Below are positions 43,712 to 51,938 of a stretch of 64,000 nt of DNA, one piece after another. Source of the DNA: JBDHAC01 sp039588215 (GTDB taxonomy: Bacteria > Gemmatimonadota > Gemmatimonadetes > Palauibacterales > Palauibacteraceae). The position numbers were made by a program, and so were the translations under genes. The stretch is taken from assembly GCA_039588215.1 (NCBI GenBank), contig JBDHAD010000003.1, positions 14,771-78,770 of the forward strand, in the 5' to 3' direction. A model generated the notes under the pieces. The model saw only the letters and a list, made by a program, of their open reading frames with translations, was not told the origin of the DNA and did not search any database. Each line of letters opens with the position of its first letter. Positions within the stretch are counted from its first letter, which is position 1.

Positions 43712-46700
43712 CTAGCCTCGCCTTAACCGCTCCAGTTCTGCTCGCCCCTCCTCTACCATCCACTCGTACTCCGGGTCCGGGCGCGTGAACGTGTCGAGGA
43801 AGGTGGTCCAGTGCCGGATGGCGCGCGTGGTATCGCCGAGCCGGGTGTATATGAATGCGAGCCGACGGTGCACGAAGGGGTACGCGACGCCTGCGAGCTC
43901 GATGTCGGCGAGCCGATAGAAGTCAACGGTGGCGAAGGGCTCGAAGAGCGCGGCCGCCCGCTCGAGCCGCCCCAGTTTCTCGTGCGCATCGGCCACCATC
44001 CAACGGATTAGGGCGTCGCTGGCCCCCCAGGGGATCAGGCCCACGATGGGATCGCCAAGCTGCACGACCGACTCCCAGTCCCGCTCATGGTAGGCGATCA
44101 TGGTCCGTACAAAGGGTACGCGGACACCCGTAGGATCCCGATTCGACCACCGCGTGAACCGCTCCCGAGTCACTCTGCCCGACAAATCAGGCCGCTGGGT
44201 GAACGTATCGGCGATGAAGGCGTCGAGCGCATGTCGCGTGGCGAGCGAATCGCCCGCCAAGGCCTCTTGCGTCACCTCTATGTGAGCACCGCCATAGCAC
44301 TCGTCGCCCTGAGGTGGGAACTGCCAGCAGGTCGAGTCGTTGGGGACCGGTATCGTCTCGGTGACTACGGCGAGGAGTTGACCGACCGGAGGGGCACCCC
44401 TGAAACAATGCGGGCAAGGATTGCTCGGAGTGATCGCCCACGGAGGTTCTCGGCTTCCGCGAACGGCCTCCCGGAACCTGGCGATCCACTCCAGTACGAC
44501 GCGGATCTCCCCACGCACGATATGCGAGGAAGCCCACTTGGCATGGGTTCCCGCCCGAAGCGCCCCTGGAAGGGAGGGGACGATTTCGGGTTCCACGGCC
44601 AGGCTCTCGGCGGCCGCCCAATCGGCATCCCGTATCGCGGCTTGCTGGAGTAATGCTCGGCGCGTTTCTTCGAGCTCCACGTGGCTCAGATAGCCTCGCG
44701 CCTCCTCGGTGCGTCCCAATCCGATCAGGAGTCCGGTGCGTAAAACGTGGTCCCGCTGGTATAGCCCGAAGGGGCTGATCTCCGCTGCGCGATCCAGAAG
44801 ATCGATCGCGGTCTCCGAGTTCTCACTCGTTCGCAAATCCCTGGCAACCAGATTGGCGAGAACGCGGTACCAGCGGAGCTCGTTGGGTTGCGCCCGCACG
44901 GCCCGCTCCAGCGCGGCCCTCTGGCCATCCAAATCCGCGGACTCTATGAAATCGAGATACGCACGCTCCGCCTCCGTCATCCGATCCTCGTAACGCCGCG
45001 CCTGCTCGAGCTGGAAGTGCATGGAGTCGCGTTGGCTGCCCAGGCCCCAAAGCGCGAGCCACGCCATGGCGAAGCCAGGGTCTTCTTCCACGACCTCAAG
45101 TAGCAGACGCTTCGACTCGGCATGATTGAACTCGACGAGTCGCTGCCGCTCGGCCTCGATGTACTTTTGGTAAGCTTGGAAGGAAGGGGTCCGAACTTCC
45201 ACGAGTGGGCGAGTGGCTTGCACCAGGGCCGGGTTCTCACCGAGCCCCTCCCGAAGCCCCCGCGCGATCCGCTCGAGAGCCGGAAGAAGGTCATCGTCTC
45301 CCTCTGCCGAGACGCGCTCGGAGGTGATGAGCGTCCCCGACTCGGCGTCCAGCACCCGGGCCAGCACCAGGTAGCGACCACCGACATGGTCGACCTGTCC
45401 GGTAACGACTGTACGGATCGAGGCGCGAATTGCCAGTTCGCGAGCGACAGCCTCCGTGAGGCTGGTGGTGTCCGGCTTTCCGGCCAGTTCAAGGCCAAAC
45501 AGGATCTGGTCTTGTGGCGTGGTTTCGACGATCGTCGACCGGTCCAGCTCGTCGCTGAGGATTGTCCGAAAGCTCCTCAGGTATCTTGGTTCTGCGGTCC
45601 CCTCGAAGCCCGCGACCAACGTCCACGGTTTGACGACGGGTTCGGCTGACAGGGTACCCTCAGACTCGAACACGCTAGCGACCGGGCTAGAGAGCAGGAT
45701 CGCGATCCCCGCGGCGGCGGCGGCAGCCCCGAGCCCCAGCCACCGCCAACGGCTGCCGATCACGCGCACCAACGGCCTTGACTCGCCCAGCGCATGGCGC
45801 AGGTCCGTTGCGGTCGGGTACCGCTCCGCGGAGTCCTTGGCGAGCAGGCGATCGACGACAGCTTCGAGTTCTGGGTCGATCTCCGGCCGCACGGCCGAGA
45901 TTGGTTGCGGCCCCTCCTCCTGGATGGCGTGGATCACGACGGCATTGGAATCGCCCCGGAAGGGGCGCTCGCCCGTCAGCATCTCGTACAGCACGACGCC
46001 CAGCGCCCAGAGATCGGTGCGGTGGTCGGCCGTCTTCCCCCGCGTCTGCTCGGGGGACATGTAGGCGACGGTGCCCATCGTCGAGCCGGTCCGTGTCAGC
46101 GTGACATCGGCGAGCTTGGCGAGCCCGAAGTCGAGCACCTTCACGAGCCCCTCGGGCGAGACGATCACGTTCCCGGGCTTGATGTCCCGGTGCACGATCT
46201 CGCGCTTATGGGCCGCCTCCAGTCCCGCCGCGATCTGACGCGCGTAGTCCGTGGCCTGCTCGATCGGGAGCGGCCCGCGGGCGAGCTTCTGCTTGAGCGT
46301 CTCCCCCTCGCAGTAGGCCATGGCGATGAAGCGGCGCCCGTCCTCGCTCTCCCCAATCTCGTAGACGGTGCACACGTTGGGGTGGTCGAGCGCGGCCTCG
46401 GCTTGGGCCTCGACGAGGAATCGCTCGTCGGCCTCCTCGTCGTGGGTCATGTGGCGGGGAAGGAACTTGAGGGCGACGGGGCGGTTCAGGAGCGTGTCGT
46501 GCGCGAGGTAGACCACCCCCATACCGCCCCGGCCTAGGTGGTCCTCGATCAGGTACTGGCGCACGGAGCGCCCGATCAGGGGATCGGGGCCTGGGGCCGG
46601 GCCGGGAGGCTCGGAAGCGGAGCCCGGGGACCACGGGGAGAGGGACAGGAGGGCATCGGCGAGGCTGTCGAAGAACCCTTCCGCGTCGCCAGCGGCGGCG

Positions 46701-46837
46701 ATCAGGGATTGGAGCTCGGCCTCGGCTGCCGGGTCACCGGCGCACGCCTCCTCCAGGAAGGCCTGTTGCTCCTCCGGCGGCAGTGCCTTCGCCTGCTCGA
46801 ACAGCCGCTTCAGTGACTCCGGGTCCGATGCTTCCAT
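43712..46837 (-). CDS. PknB-type Ser/Thr protein kinase with C-terminal TPR-like region
   Basis: 1041 residues. A short helical N-terminus (SLKRLFEQAKALPPEEQQAF) is typical of kinases paired with ECF sigma factors. The kinase domain (about 95-365) has LGRGGMGVVYLAHD, VALKFLP, HRDIKPGNV with catalytic D218, and DFGLAKL; it looks active. One membrane segment (WLGLGAAAAAAGIAILL) follows. The C-terminal 600 residues resemble TetR/adenylate-cyclase-associated periplasmic sensors, with TPR-like helices near the end. It lies 30 nt after the ECF sigma gene on the same strand and probably regulates it or reads the same signal. Confidence 0.92.
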   Translation of the reverse strand: MEASDPESLKRLFEQAKALPPEEQQAFLEEACAGDPAAEAELQSLIAAAGDAEGFFDSLADALLSLSPWSPGSASEPPGPAPGPDPLIGRSVRQYLIEDHLGRGGMGVVYLAHDTLLNRPVALKFLPRHMTHDEEADERFLVEAQAEAALDHPNVCTVYEIGESEDGRRFIAMAYCEGETLKQKLARGPLPIEQATDYARQIAAGLEAAHKREIVHRDIKPGNVIVSPEGLVKVLDFGLAKLADVTLTRTGSTMGTVAYMSPEQTRGKTADHRTDLWALGVVLYEMLTGERPFRGDSNAVVIHAIQEEGPQPISAVRPEIDPELEAVVDRLLAKDSAERYPTATDLRHALGESRPLVRVIGSRWRWLGLGAAAAAAGIAILLSSPVASVFESEGTLSAEPVVKPWTLVAGFEGTAEPRYLRSFRTILSDELDRSTIVETTPQDQILFGLELAGKPDTTSLTEAVARELAIRASIRTVVTGQVDHVGGRYLVLARVLDAESGTLITSERVSAEGDDDLLPALERIARGLREGLGENPALVQATRPLVEVRTPSFQAYQKYIEAERQRLVEFNHAESKRLLLEVVEEDPGFAMAWLALWGLGSQRDSMHFQLEQARRYEDRMTEAERAYLDFIESADLDGQRAALERAVRAQPNELRWYRVLANLVARDLRTSENSETAIDLLDRAAEISPFGLYQRDHVLRTGLLIGLGRTEEARGYLSHVELEETRRALLQQAAIRDADWAAAESLAVEPEIVPSLPGALRAGTHAKWASSHIVRGEIRVVLEWIARFREAVRGSREPPWAITPSNPCPHCFRGAPPVGQLLAVVTETIPVPNDSTCWQFPPQGDECYGGAHIEVTQEALAGDSLATRHALDAFIADTFTQRPDLSGRVTRERFTRWSNRDPTGVRVPFVRTMIAYHERDWESVVQLGDPIVGLIPWGASDALIRWMVADAHEKLGRLERAAALFEPFATVDFYRLADIELAGVAYPFVHRRLAFIYTRLGDTTRAIRHWTTFLDTFTRPDPEYEWMVEEGRAELERLRRG

Positions 46838-46867
46838 CGCTCCGGTCTCCTTGCTCCTGCCGAGTCT

Positions 46868-47482
46868 CTACTGGCCGCCCCTCGCCCGCTTCATGTCCCG
46901 GAATAGCCACGCCTTCGCCATCGCCCAGTCGCGCTCGACGGTGGCGTGCGAGACCCCGAGCGCGGTCGCCGTGTCGGGGATGGACATGCCCCCGAAGAAG
47001 CGGTACTCCACGACCTTGCTCTGACGCTCGTCCCGCTCCTTGAGCCGGTCCAGTGCCTCGTGCAGGGCGATCAGCGAGTCGGCCTTGTCGCTCGAGATCT
47101 CGGGGCCGAGTCCCTCCACCCGCATCTCGTCGAGCGTCACGCGCACCTGGTCCCCGCCGCGCTTCTTGGCCTGCTTGATCCGGGCGTAGTCGATCAGGAT
47201 CTGGCGCATGGCGGTAGCCGCCACGGCCAGGAGGTGGGCCCGGTTCTCCCAATCGGGCTCCTCGGGGGCGGCCAGCTTCAGGTAGGCTTCGTGGACGATC
47301 GCGGTGGTGTTGAGCGTGTGATCGCCCTGCCAGCGGGCGCGCTGCCCGTGGGCGAGCCCGTGCAACTGCTGGTAGACGATCGGAAAGAGCCTGTCGAACG
47401 CCGAACGGTCTCCCGCTCGAACGTCCACGAGAAGTTGCGTAACGGTGTGCTGCAGCGAGCCGTCCATGCCAGCGCCGGCCAT
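46868..47482 (-). CDS. ECF-subfamily sigma factor, TIGR02999 type
   Basis: 204 residues. Region 2 holds DRSAFDRLFPIVYQQLHGLA and HTLNTTAIVHEAYLKL; the RNRAHLLAVAATAMRQILIDYAR-like stretch (here ENRAHLLAVAATAMRQIL) is diagnostic for the TIGR02999 group found in Acidobacteria, Planctomycetes and Gemmatimonadota. Region 4 has the helix-turn-helix DTATALGVSHATVERDWAMAK. ATG 47482 has GAGAGGA 7 nt ahead. It is followed by the Ser/Thr kinase and is divergent from two lipoprotein genes that carry an ECF-like promoter element. No anti-sigma gene is present; the kinase likely takes that regulatory role (inference). Confidence 0.93.
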   Translation of the reverse strand: MAGAGMDGSLQHTVTQLLVDVRAGDRSAFDRLFPIVYQQLHGLAHGQRARWQGDHTLNTTAIVHEAYLKLAAPEEPDWENRAHLLAVAATAMRQILIDYARIKQAKKRGGDQVRVTLDEMRVEGLGPEISSDKADSLIALHEALDRLKERDERQSKVVEYRFFGGMSIPDTATALGVSHATVERDWAMAKAWLFRDMKRARGGQ

Positions 47483-47836
47483 GAGGCGATCCTCTCAGCT
47501 TGTCGGGAGACGACCAAAAAAACCTAGCCCGGGCGACCCCCGAAGTCACTAGTCATCTCTGTAAGTCTTCACATCACATGGGTTTCTGCTCATCTGGGCA
47601 TACAGGTCTGCGGTCACCCACCCTGCCATGAGGGGCGTCCCCCCTTTCCTTCGTATACCCGATGCACACGGGCTGCAAAGCCACTCACACGGAGGCGGCC
47701 AGCGGTCTCGGCAAGACGGGGCCGCGCCTCAACAGACGGACATGCATCGGCACGCCGAGCTCCAACCGAGCTGCCGAGCCGCCTTCGACGGTTGGAACGC
47801 AGTTGGGAGAGACCGGCGAGACAAGGTAGGAGCCCC
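47483..47836. other. Divergent control region between sigma factor and lipoprotein genes
   Basis: 354 bp. It holds copy 2 of the promoter-like element (47628-47655) and, 66 nt before it, a stretch starting TAAGTCTTCACATCAC (47562) that recurs in diverged form at the same distance before copy 3. A run of seven T's on the minus strand lies about 40 nt ahead of the sigma gene. No other gene seen. Confidence 0.5.
47628..47655 (+). promoter_or_regulatory. ECF-type promoter-like element, copy 2
   Basis: ATGAGGGG (47628-47635), 12 nt, CCTTCGTA (47648-47655), then TACCCGATGCACAC. Same boxes and spacing as copies at 40214 and 48379. It lies about 180 nt ahead of the first lipoprotein gene and divergent from the ECF sigma gene. 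Confidence 0.6.
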
Positions 47837-48208
47837 ATGAAACGGGCGATCTTCTCACTGGCCACCGCATTTGTGCTTGGGTTCGCAGCCGTCGGCTGCG
47901 CTGAAAACGGGAACGGGATCGTCGACCCGGTTGTCCGCGGTCCGACGGGCTCTCTCACGATCGTGACGTCGACGATCGGCGGCTTCCCCGCCGCCGCATT
48001 CACGGAGTACGCATGCAGCATCGATGGCGAGGACGGGGCTGCGATCGGTCCGAACGCGTCCCACGTCCATGCCGTCGCGGCGGGCAGCCATATGGTCGAG
48101 ATGACCGGCGTGCCAGCGAACTGCTCGGTGCAGGGCGAAAACCCGCGCTACGTGAACGTGGTCGAGGGCGAGGACGTTCGGGTGGAGTTCGAGATCACCT
48201 GCTGGTGA
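47837..48208 (+). CDS. Small lipoprotein with Cys-containing beta domain
   Basis: 123 residues. The signal sequence FSLATAFVLGFAAVGCAENG has lipobox AVGC. The mature part has the pattern GSLTIVTSTIGG, YACSIDG, NASHVHAVAAGSHMVEMTG, NCSVQGENPRYVNVVEG and a last VEFEITC. This is a beta-rich repeat unit that I recall in many Gemmatimonadota surface proteins, here as a single copy. ATG 47837 follows AGGAG by 4 nt. Function unknown; the promoter-like element upstream suggests control by the divergent ECF sigma factor. Confidence 0.85.
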   Translation: MKRAIFSLATAFVLGFAAVGCAENGNGIVDPVVRGPTGSLTIVTSTIGGFPAAAFTEYACSIDGEDGAAIGPNASHVHAVAAGSHMVEMTGVPANCSVQGENPRYVNVVEGEDVRVEFEITCW

Positions 48209-48249
48209 TCCGCGCTGGTAAGAGCTGAAACGCCCAGCCCTCCGGACCT

Positions 48250-48282
48250 GGGAGGGGCGGTTCTCGATGGGCCGCCCCTCCC
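48250..48282 (+). terminator. Strong hairpin after the first lipoprotein gene
   Basis: Perfect 11-base arms, GGGAGGGGCGG (48250-48260) and CCGCCCCTCCC (48272-48282), with an 11-nt loop, 42 nt after the stop codon. No T-run. It separates the two lipoprotein genes into distinct transcripts. Confidence 0.6.
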
Positions 48283-48378
48283 CCGGCAGCGTGCCAACTC
48301 CAGCTTGTGCATAAGTCCTTACGTGTCAACGGATTCTGCGCCTCGATGCCGGATCCGGGGTTCCCATCCGTCACCGGG

Positions 48379-48406
48379 ATGAGGGGGTTCTTCTCCGTCC
48401 TTCGTA
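48379..48406 (+). promoter_or_regulatory. ECF-type promoter-like element, copy 3
   Basis: ATGAGGGG (48379-48386), 12 nt, CCTTCGTA (48399-48406), then AACCCGGTGAACAG. It lies 60 nt ahead of the second lipoprotein gene. A stretch similar to that before copy 2 begins 67 nt upstream (TAAGTCCTTACGTGTCAAC at 48312). Confidence 0.6.
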
Positions 48407-48466
48407 AACCCGGTGAACAGAGACCGGACAGACGACGACACGGTCGCGGAGCGAAGGAGGGACACC

Positions 48467-48988
48467 ATGAGGGACACTCGACACAGCCAGAACGGCACTC
48501 GCCAGACGGCACGTAGCAGGCTCCATGGCTACCTCCTCGCTTCCGCGGTCGTCCTCGCCGGTTGCAGCAGCACGACAGCGCCGATCGATGACCGCGCGAA
48601 CGACGCGCCGCGCGCCACCGCCGCTTCGTTCAAAGTCTCCCTGAGCTTGATGGAGCTGGACGAATCGGTGTGCCGGATCGAAGTGACCGCGGCCACCCGG
48701 GGTGGTGAGAACGGGTCGTACGGACTGTGGCAGGAGCTCAAGGGTCGGGCGTACGATGCGAACACGGGCGAGTTCATCGGGAACGCACGGACGCAGCAGC
48801 TGCACCCGGACGTGTTCGACGAGGATCGGATCAACGCGGGGCAGACGCAGTGGGGGACGCTGGATCTGGAGTGGTTCCGGCGTGAGGCGGGGGATCCGGT
48901 GATCGTGGAGCTCGAGTTCTACTACTCGGCGGTGGAGAACGGGGAGTACCAAGACCGCATGATCAAAACTTCCCATAGCTGCCTGTAG
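48467..48988 (+). CDS. Small lipoprotein of unknown family
   Basis: 173 residues. The signal LLASAVVLAGCSST has a lipobox LAGC. The mature protein has SLMELDESVCRIEVTAATR, a middle region with WQELKGRAYDANTGEF, and a C-terminal beta-like stretch PVIVELEFYYSAVENGEYQ ending in a Cys. I do not recognise a domain; the two mature cysteines (besides the lipid one) could pair. ATG 48467 follows GAAGGAGGG closely, a strong ribosome site. It has its own copy of the promoter-like element and a terminator downstream, so it is a single-gene unit next to the ECF sigma locus. Confidence 0.82.
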   Translation: MRDTRHSQNGTRQTARSRLHGYLLASAVVLAGCSSTTAPIDDRANDAPRATAASFKVSLSLMELDESVCRIEVTAATRGGENGSYGLWQELKGRAYDANTGEFIGNARTQQLHPDVFDEDRINAGQTQWGTLDLEWFRREAGDPVIVELEFYYSAVENGEYQDRMIKTSHSCL

Positions 48989-48999
48989 GCTGCCTTGAG

Positions 49000-49029
49000 G
49001 GTCCGGGATCCGTCTCCTCCTTCCGGACC
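49000..49029 (+). terminator. First hairpin after the second lipoprotein gene
   Basis: GGTCCGG (49000-49006) pairs with CCGGACC (49023-49029) around a 16-nt loop just after the stop codon. It precedes a stronger hairpin. Confidence 0.35.
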
Positions 49030-49042
49030 CGGATCTCAGGGC

Positions 49043-49070
49043 AGAGAGCCCCGCCTCGGCGGGGCTCTCT
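49043..49070 (+). terminator. Strong terminator-like hairpin
   Basis: AGAGAGCCCCGCC (49043-49055) is followed two bases later by its exact complement (49058-49070), giving an 11-13 bp stem, then TCGCTAT. It separates the lipoprotein gene from amgK. Confidence 0.7.
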
Positions 49071-49157
49071 CGCTATGCGGCCCCCTCGAGAACGGCGGCC
49101 CGCTCCACGCCTCTCGGCTTGTCCCTCCCACGCACCTCCCGCCATCTTCGGGCCGTG

Positions 49158-50615
49158 ATGGAAGCCCAGCAGCGGATCGAGGAGCTGTACGCCGAGCGCT
49201 TCGGCTCACCTCCGGCAGGCGTCGAGCGCCTCACCGGGGACGGGTCGGCGCGCCTGTACTGGCGTCTGCGGTCACCCGACCGCGACCCCGTCTTGGGTGC
49301 GTTCGGTCCCGAGGACGAAGAAAACGAGGCTTTCCTCGCCTTCAGCGACACCTTCCGCGAGCTCGGGCTCCCGGTCCCCGAGATCTACGCGCGCGATCTG
49401 GCCTCGCGGGTCTGGCTCCTGGAGGACCTGGGCGACTCGACGCTGTTCGACCTGATCCTCGAAGCGCGGCGGGAGGGCCAGGAGGCCCTGCCCGAGGAGG
49501 TCGTGGCGCTCTACCGGCGGGTGCTCGAGCATCTGCCGGCGTTCCAGGTCGAGGGCGGAAAGGCGATCGACTACGGCCTTGCCTATCCGCGCGCGGCGTT
49601 CGACCGGCAGTCGATCCTCTGGGATCTCAACTACTTCAAGTACCACTTCCTCAAGCTCGCGCACATCCCGTTCAACGAGGCCAAGCTGGAGCGCGACTTC
49701 GGTCGCCTGGCGCGCTTCCTCCTCAAGACGGACACGAGCCACTTCCTGTACCGCGACTTCCAGTCTCGAAACGTGATGGTGCGGGAGGGCGAGCCGTGGT
49801 TCATCGACTATCAGGGGGGAAGGCGAGGAGCGCTCCAGTACGACGTCGCCTCGCTCCTGTACGATGCGAAGGCCGACCTCGGCGAGCCCCTGCGCGCGGA
49901 GCTATTGACTCACTACCTGGACGCGCTCTCGCAGCACATCGACGTGGACCCGGGGCGCTTCGAGAAGCATTACAATGGGTACGCCCTGATTCGGATTCTG
50001 CAGGCCATGGGAGCCTACGGATACCGCGGCTTTTACGAGCGGAAGCCCCGCTTCCTCCAGAGCGTGCCCGCGGCCGCCCGCAACATCGCGCTCCTCCTCG
50101 AGAGAGGACTCCCGACCCGCATCCCCGAGATCGAGCGAGTGCTCGAGCGGATCGTCCGACGCTGGGGACGCGAGACGCCGGCCACCGAGTCGGATGAGCG
50201 GCTCACCGTCCAGCTGGGCAGCTTCCGGTACGCCGGCGGATACCCGGAAGACACGACCGGTCACGGAGGGGGGTTCGTGTTCGATTGCCGCGCGCTGCCG
50301 AATCCGGGTCGCGAGCCGGAGTATCGTAGGCTGAACGGCCTGGATCCGGAGGTGATCCGGTTCTTCGAGGCGCGTCCCGAGACCGAAGAGTTCTGGAGCC
50401 GCGTGCGCGATCTCGCTACGGCACAGGTCGAGGTATACGTCCGCCGCCACTTCTATGCGCTCAGCATCCAGTTCGGCTGCACCGGCGGCCAGCACCGCTC
50501 GGTGTACTTGGCCGAGCGCCTCGCGAGTCACTTGGCCGAGGTACAGCCCGACATCAAGATCGAAGTGACGCACCGCGAGCGAGCGGACTGGCCGCGGCGG
50601 CGTGACCGCGAGTAG
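49158..50615 (+). CDS. AmgK-like amino-sugar kinase fused to RapZ C-terminal domain
   Basis: About 485 residues. The N-terminal two-thirds is an aminoglycoside-phosphotransferase-fold kinase like AmgK (MurNAc/GlcNAc anomeric kinase): SARLYWRL, VWLLEDLGD, FLYRDFQSRNVMV (catalytic loop, with D in RDFQSRN) and FIDYQGGRRGALQYDVASLL (metal Asp). The C-terminal part (about 350-485) is the RapZ C-domain, with SFRYAGG, GGGFVFDCRALPNPG and FGCTGGQHRSV. In enterobacteria that domain senses GlcN6P. ATG 49158 or the adjoining GTG 49155 starts it. With the MurU-like gene 49 nt downstream it fits peptidoglycan sugar recycling to UDP-MurNAc. Confidence 0.9.
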   Translation: MEAQQRIEELYAERFGSPPAGVERLTGDGSARLYWRLRSPDRDPVLGAFGPEDEENEAFLAFSDTFRELGLPVPEIYARDLASRVWLLEDLGDSTLFDLILEARREGQEALPEEVVALYRRVLEHLPAFQVEGGKAIDYGLAYPRAAFDRQSILWDLNYFKYHFLKLAHIPFNEAKLERDFGRLARFLLKTDTSHFLYRDFQSRNVMVREGEPWFIDYQGGRRGALQYDVASLLYDAKADLGEPLRAELLTHYLDALSQHIDVDPGRFEKHYNGYALIRILQAMGAYGYRGFYERKPRFLQSVPAAARNIALLLERGLPTRIPEIERVLERIVRRWGRETPATESDERLTVQLGSFRYAGGYPEDTTGHGGGFVFDCRALPNPGREPEYRRLNGLDPEVIRFFEARPETEEFWSRVRDLATAQVEVYVRRHFYALSIQFGCTGGQHRSVYLAERLASHLAEVQPDIKIEVTHRERADWPRRRDRE

Positions 50616-50664
50616 GCGGGCGGTGCCGCTCGAGCGGATGGCTGAGGGGACCGGCTGAGGGCAC

Positions 50665-51483
50665 GTGGACGCGATGATCCTGGCAGCGGGCCGCGGCGAG
50701 CGGCTCCGGCCGCTCACCGACCGGATCCCCAAGGCGCTCATCGAAGTGGGTGGGGTCCCGATGCTGGAGCGCGTGGCACAGCGGCTGATCGAGGCCGGCG
50801 CGCAGCGACTGATCATCAACCTGTGCCATGGGGCCGAGGCGATCGAGGGCTTCGTGACCGAGCGCGGAGGCTTCGGTGTGGAGGTCGTGTTCTCGCGCGA
50901 ATCGCCCGAGCCGTTCGAGACGGGCGGGGGAGTGTTGCACGCTGCGCCCCACTTCATCTCGGACGCGCCGTTCCTGCTCCATAACGTCGACATCCTCACC
51001 GACCTGGATCTCGCGGCGCTGTACGAGACGCACCTCGCCGGCGGCCGGAGCCAGGTCGCCGGAGACCAGGACCGGGCGTCCGAAGACCAGTCGCACCCCG
51101 TGAGACAGCCGATCGCTACCCTGGCGGTCGCCCGGCGCGAAACGTCACGTCCCCTGCTCGTGGACGAGGCCGGCGTGTACGGTCGGGCCAACCGGACCGA
51201 GGGTTGGGAGGTCGTCTCGCGCCTGCCCGGGACCGGTGCCGGAGAGGTCGGTTTCGCCGGGGTCCACGCCCTCTCCCCCCGCATCTTCGAGTGTCTCCGA
51301 GAACGCGGAGCGTTCTCGATCACGGACAGCTACATGCGCTTGATCGCCGAGGGAGAACGGATCGGCGTCTTCGACGTGACTAACGCCTACTGGCAGGATG
51401 TGGGAACAGCCGAGCGGCTGGAGCGCGCCCGCGCTAGGATCGGCGATTCCGAGCCAGGATCCACGAGTACAGGGCCACGTTGA
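50665..51483 (+). CDS. MurU-like sugar-1-phosphate nucleotidyltransferase
   Basis: 272 residues. MILAAGRGERLRPLTDRIPKAL is split over the N-terminal nucleotide-binding loop; GGVPMLERV, LINLCHGAEAI-type strand (IINLCHGAEAIEGF), ESPEPFETGGGVLHA and LLHNVDILTDLD give the uridylyltransferase/guanylyltransferase active site. MurU converts MurNAc-1-phosphate, the AmgK product, to UDP-MurNAc. GTG 50665 has GAGG 5 nt ahead; ATG 50674 is an alternative. It forms a two-gene unit with amgK-rapZ. Its 3' end overlaps the convergent DUF2784 gene by 50 nt. Confidence 0.88.
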   Translation: MDAMILAAGRGERLRPLTDRIPKALIEVGGVPMLERVAQRLIEAGAQRLIINLCHGAEAIEGFVTERGGFGVEVVFSRESPEPFETGGGVLHAAPHFISDAPFLLHNVDILTDLDLAALYETHLAGGRSQVAGDQDRASEDQSHPVRQPIATLAVARRETSRPLLVDEAGVYGRANRTEGWEVVSRLPGTGAGEVGFAGVHALSPRIFECLRERGAFSITDSYMRLIAEGERIGVFDVTNAYWQDVGTAERLERARARIGDSEPGSTSTGPR

Positions 51484-51805
51484 CGAGCACCACCCCGATT
51501 CCGAGGTAGATGTGAACCGCGCTCCAGTTGGAGGGATACAGGAGCCCGCCCACGTAATGCTCCGTGAACCCACCGCTGTACCCGCCCTCTCCCGCCGTCA
51601 CCCGCAAACCCTGCTCGAGCGGCGTGAGTGGGCAGGTCCACCCGAAGAACTCGATGGCGGTTCCATAGACAGCGCATGGGATGTGAGCCCACGCCACGCG
51701 GCGCCAACGGAGAACGAACAACGCCCCGGCACCCACGAAGAGCACGAAGCCGAAGTGGACCAGCATCACGAGATCGGCGAGGGCGCTCGCCAGCCAACTG
51801 GACAT
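51434..51805 (-). CDS. DUF2784 membrane protein
   Basis: 123 residues with about four membrane segments: LADLVMLVHFGFVLFVGAG, RVAWAHIPCAVYGTAIEFF, a short one around GGLLYPSNW, and IYLGIGVVLVNVALYSWIL. The motifs GWTCPLTPLEQ and GFTEHYVGGLLYP define DUF2784. Function unknown. ATG 51805 starts at the family N-terminus; the frame reaching 51859 adds an unlikely leader. It overlaps the convergent MurU-like gene tail to tail. Confidence 0.85.
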   Translation of the reverse strand: MSSWLASALADLVMLVHFGFVLFVGAGALFVLRWRRVAWAHIPCAVYGTAIEFFGWTCPLTPLEQGLRVTAGEGGYSGGFTEHYVGGLLYPSNWSAVHIYLGIGVVLVNVALYSWILARNRRS

Positions 51806-51938
51806 CTGATCAGGATAGCGAACGCCACCGTTTGCCGCCCCCCCGCGAAGCCGTATCATCCACGCTCGATCCAGGGGGGCTTCCCAGGTCCATTCACCGG
51901 GCGACCCGATTCCTCGAACGCAGGTGCAAGCTAGTCAG

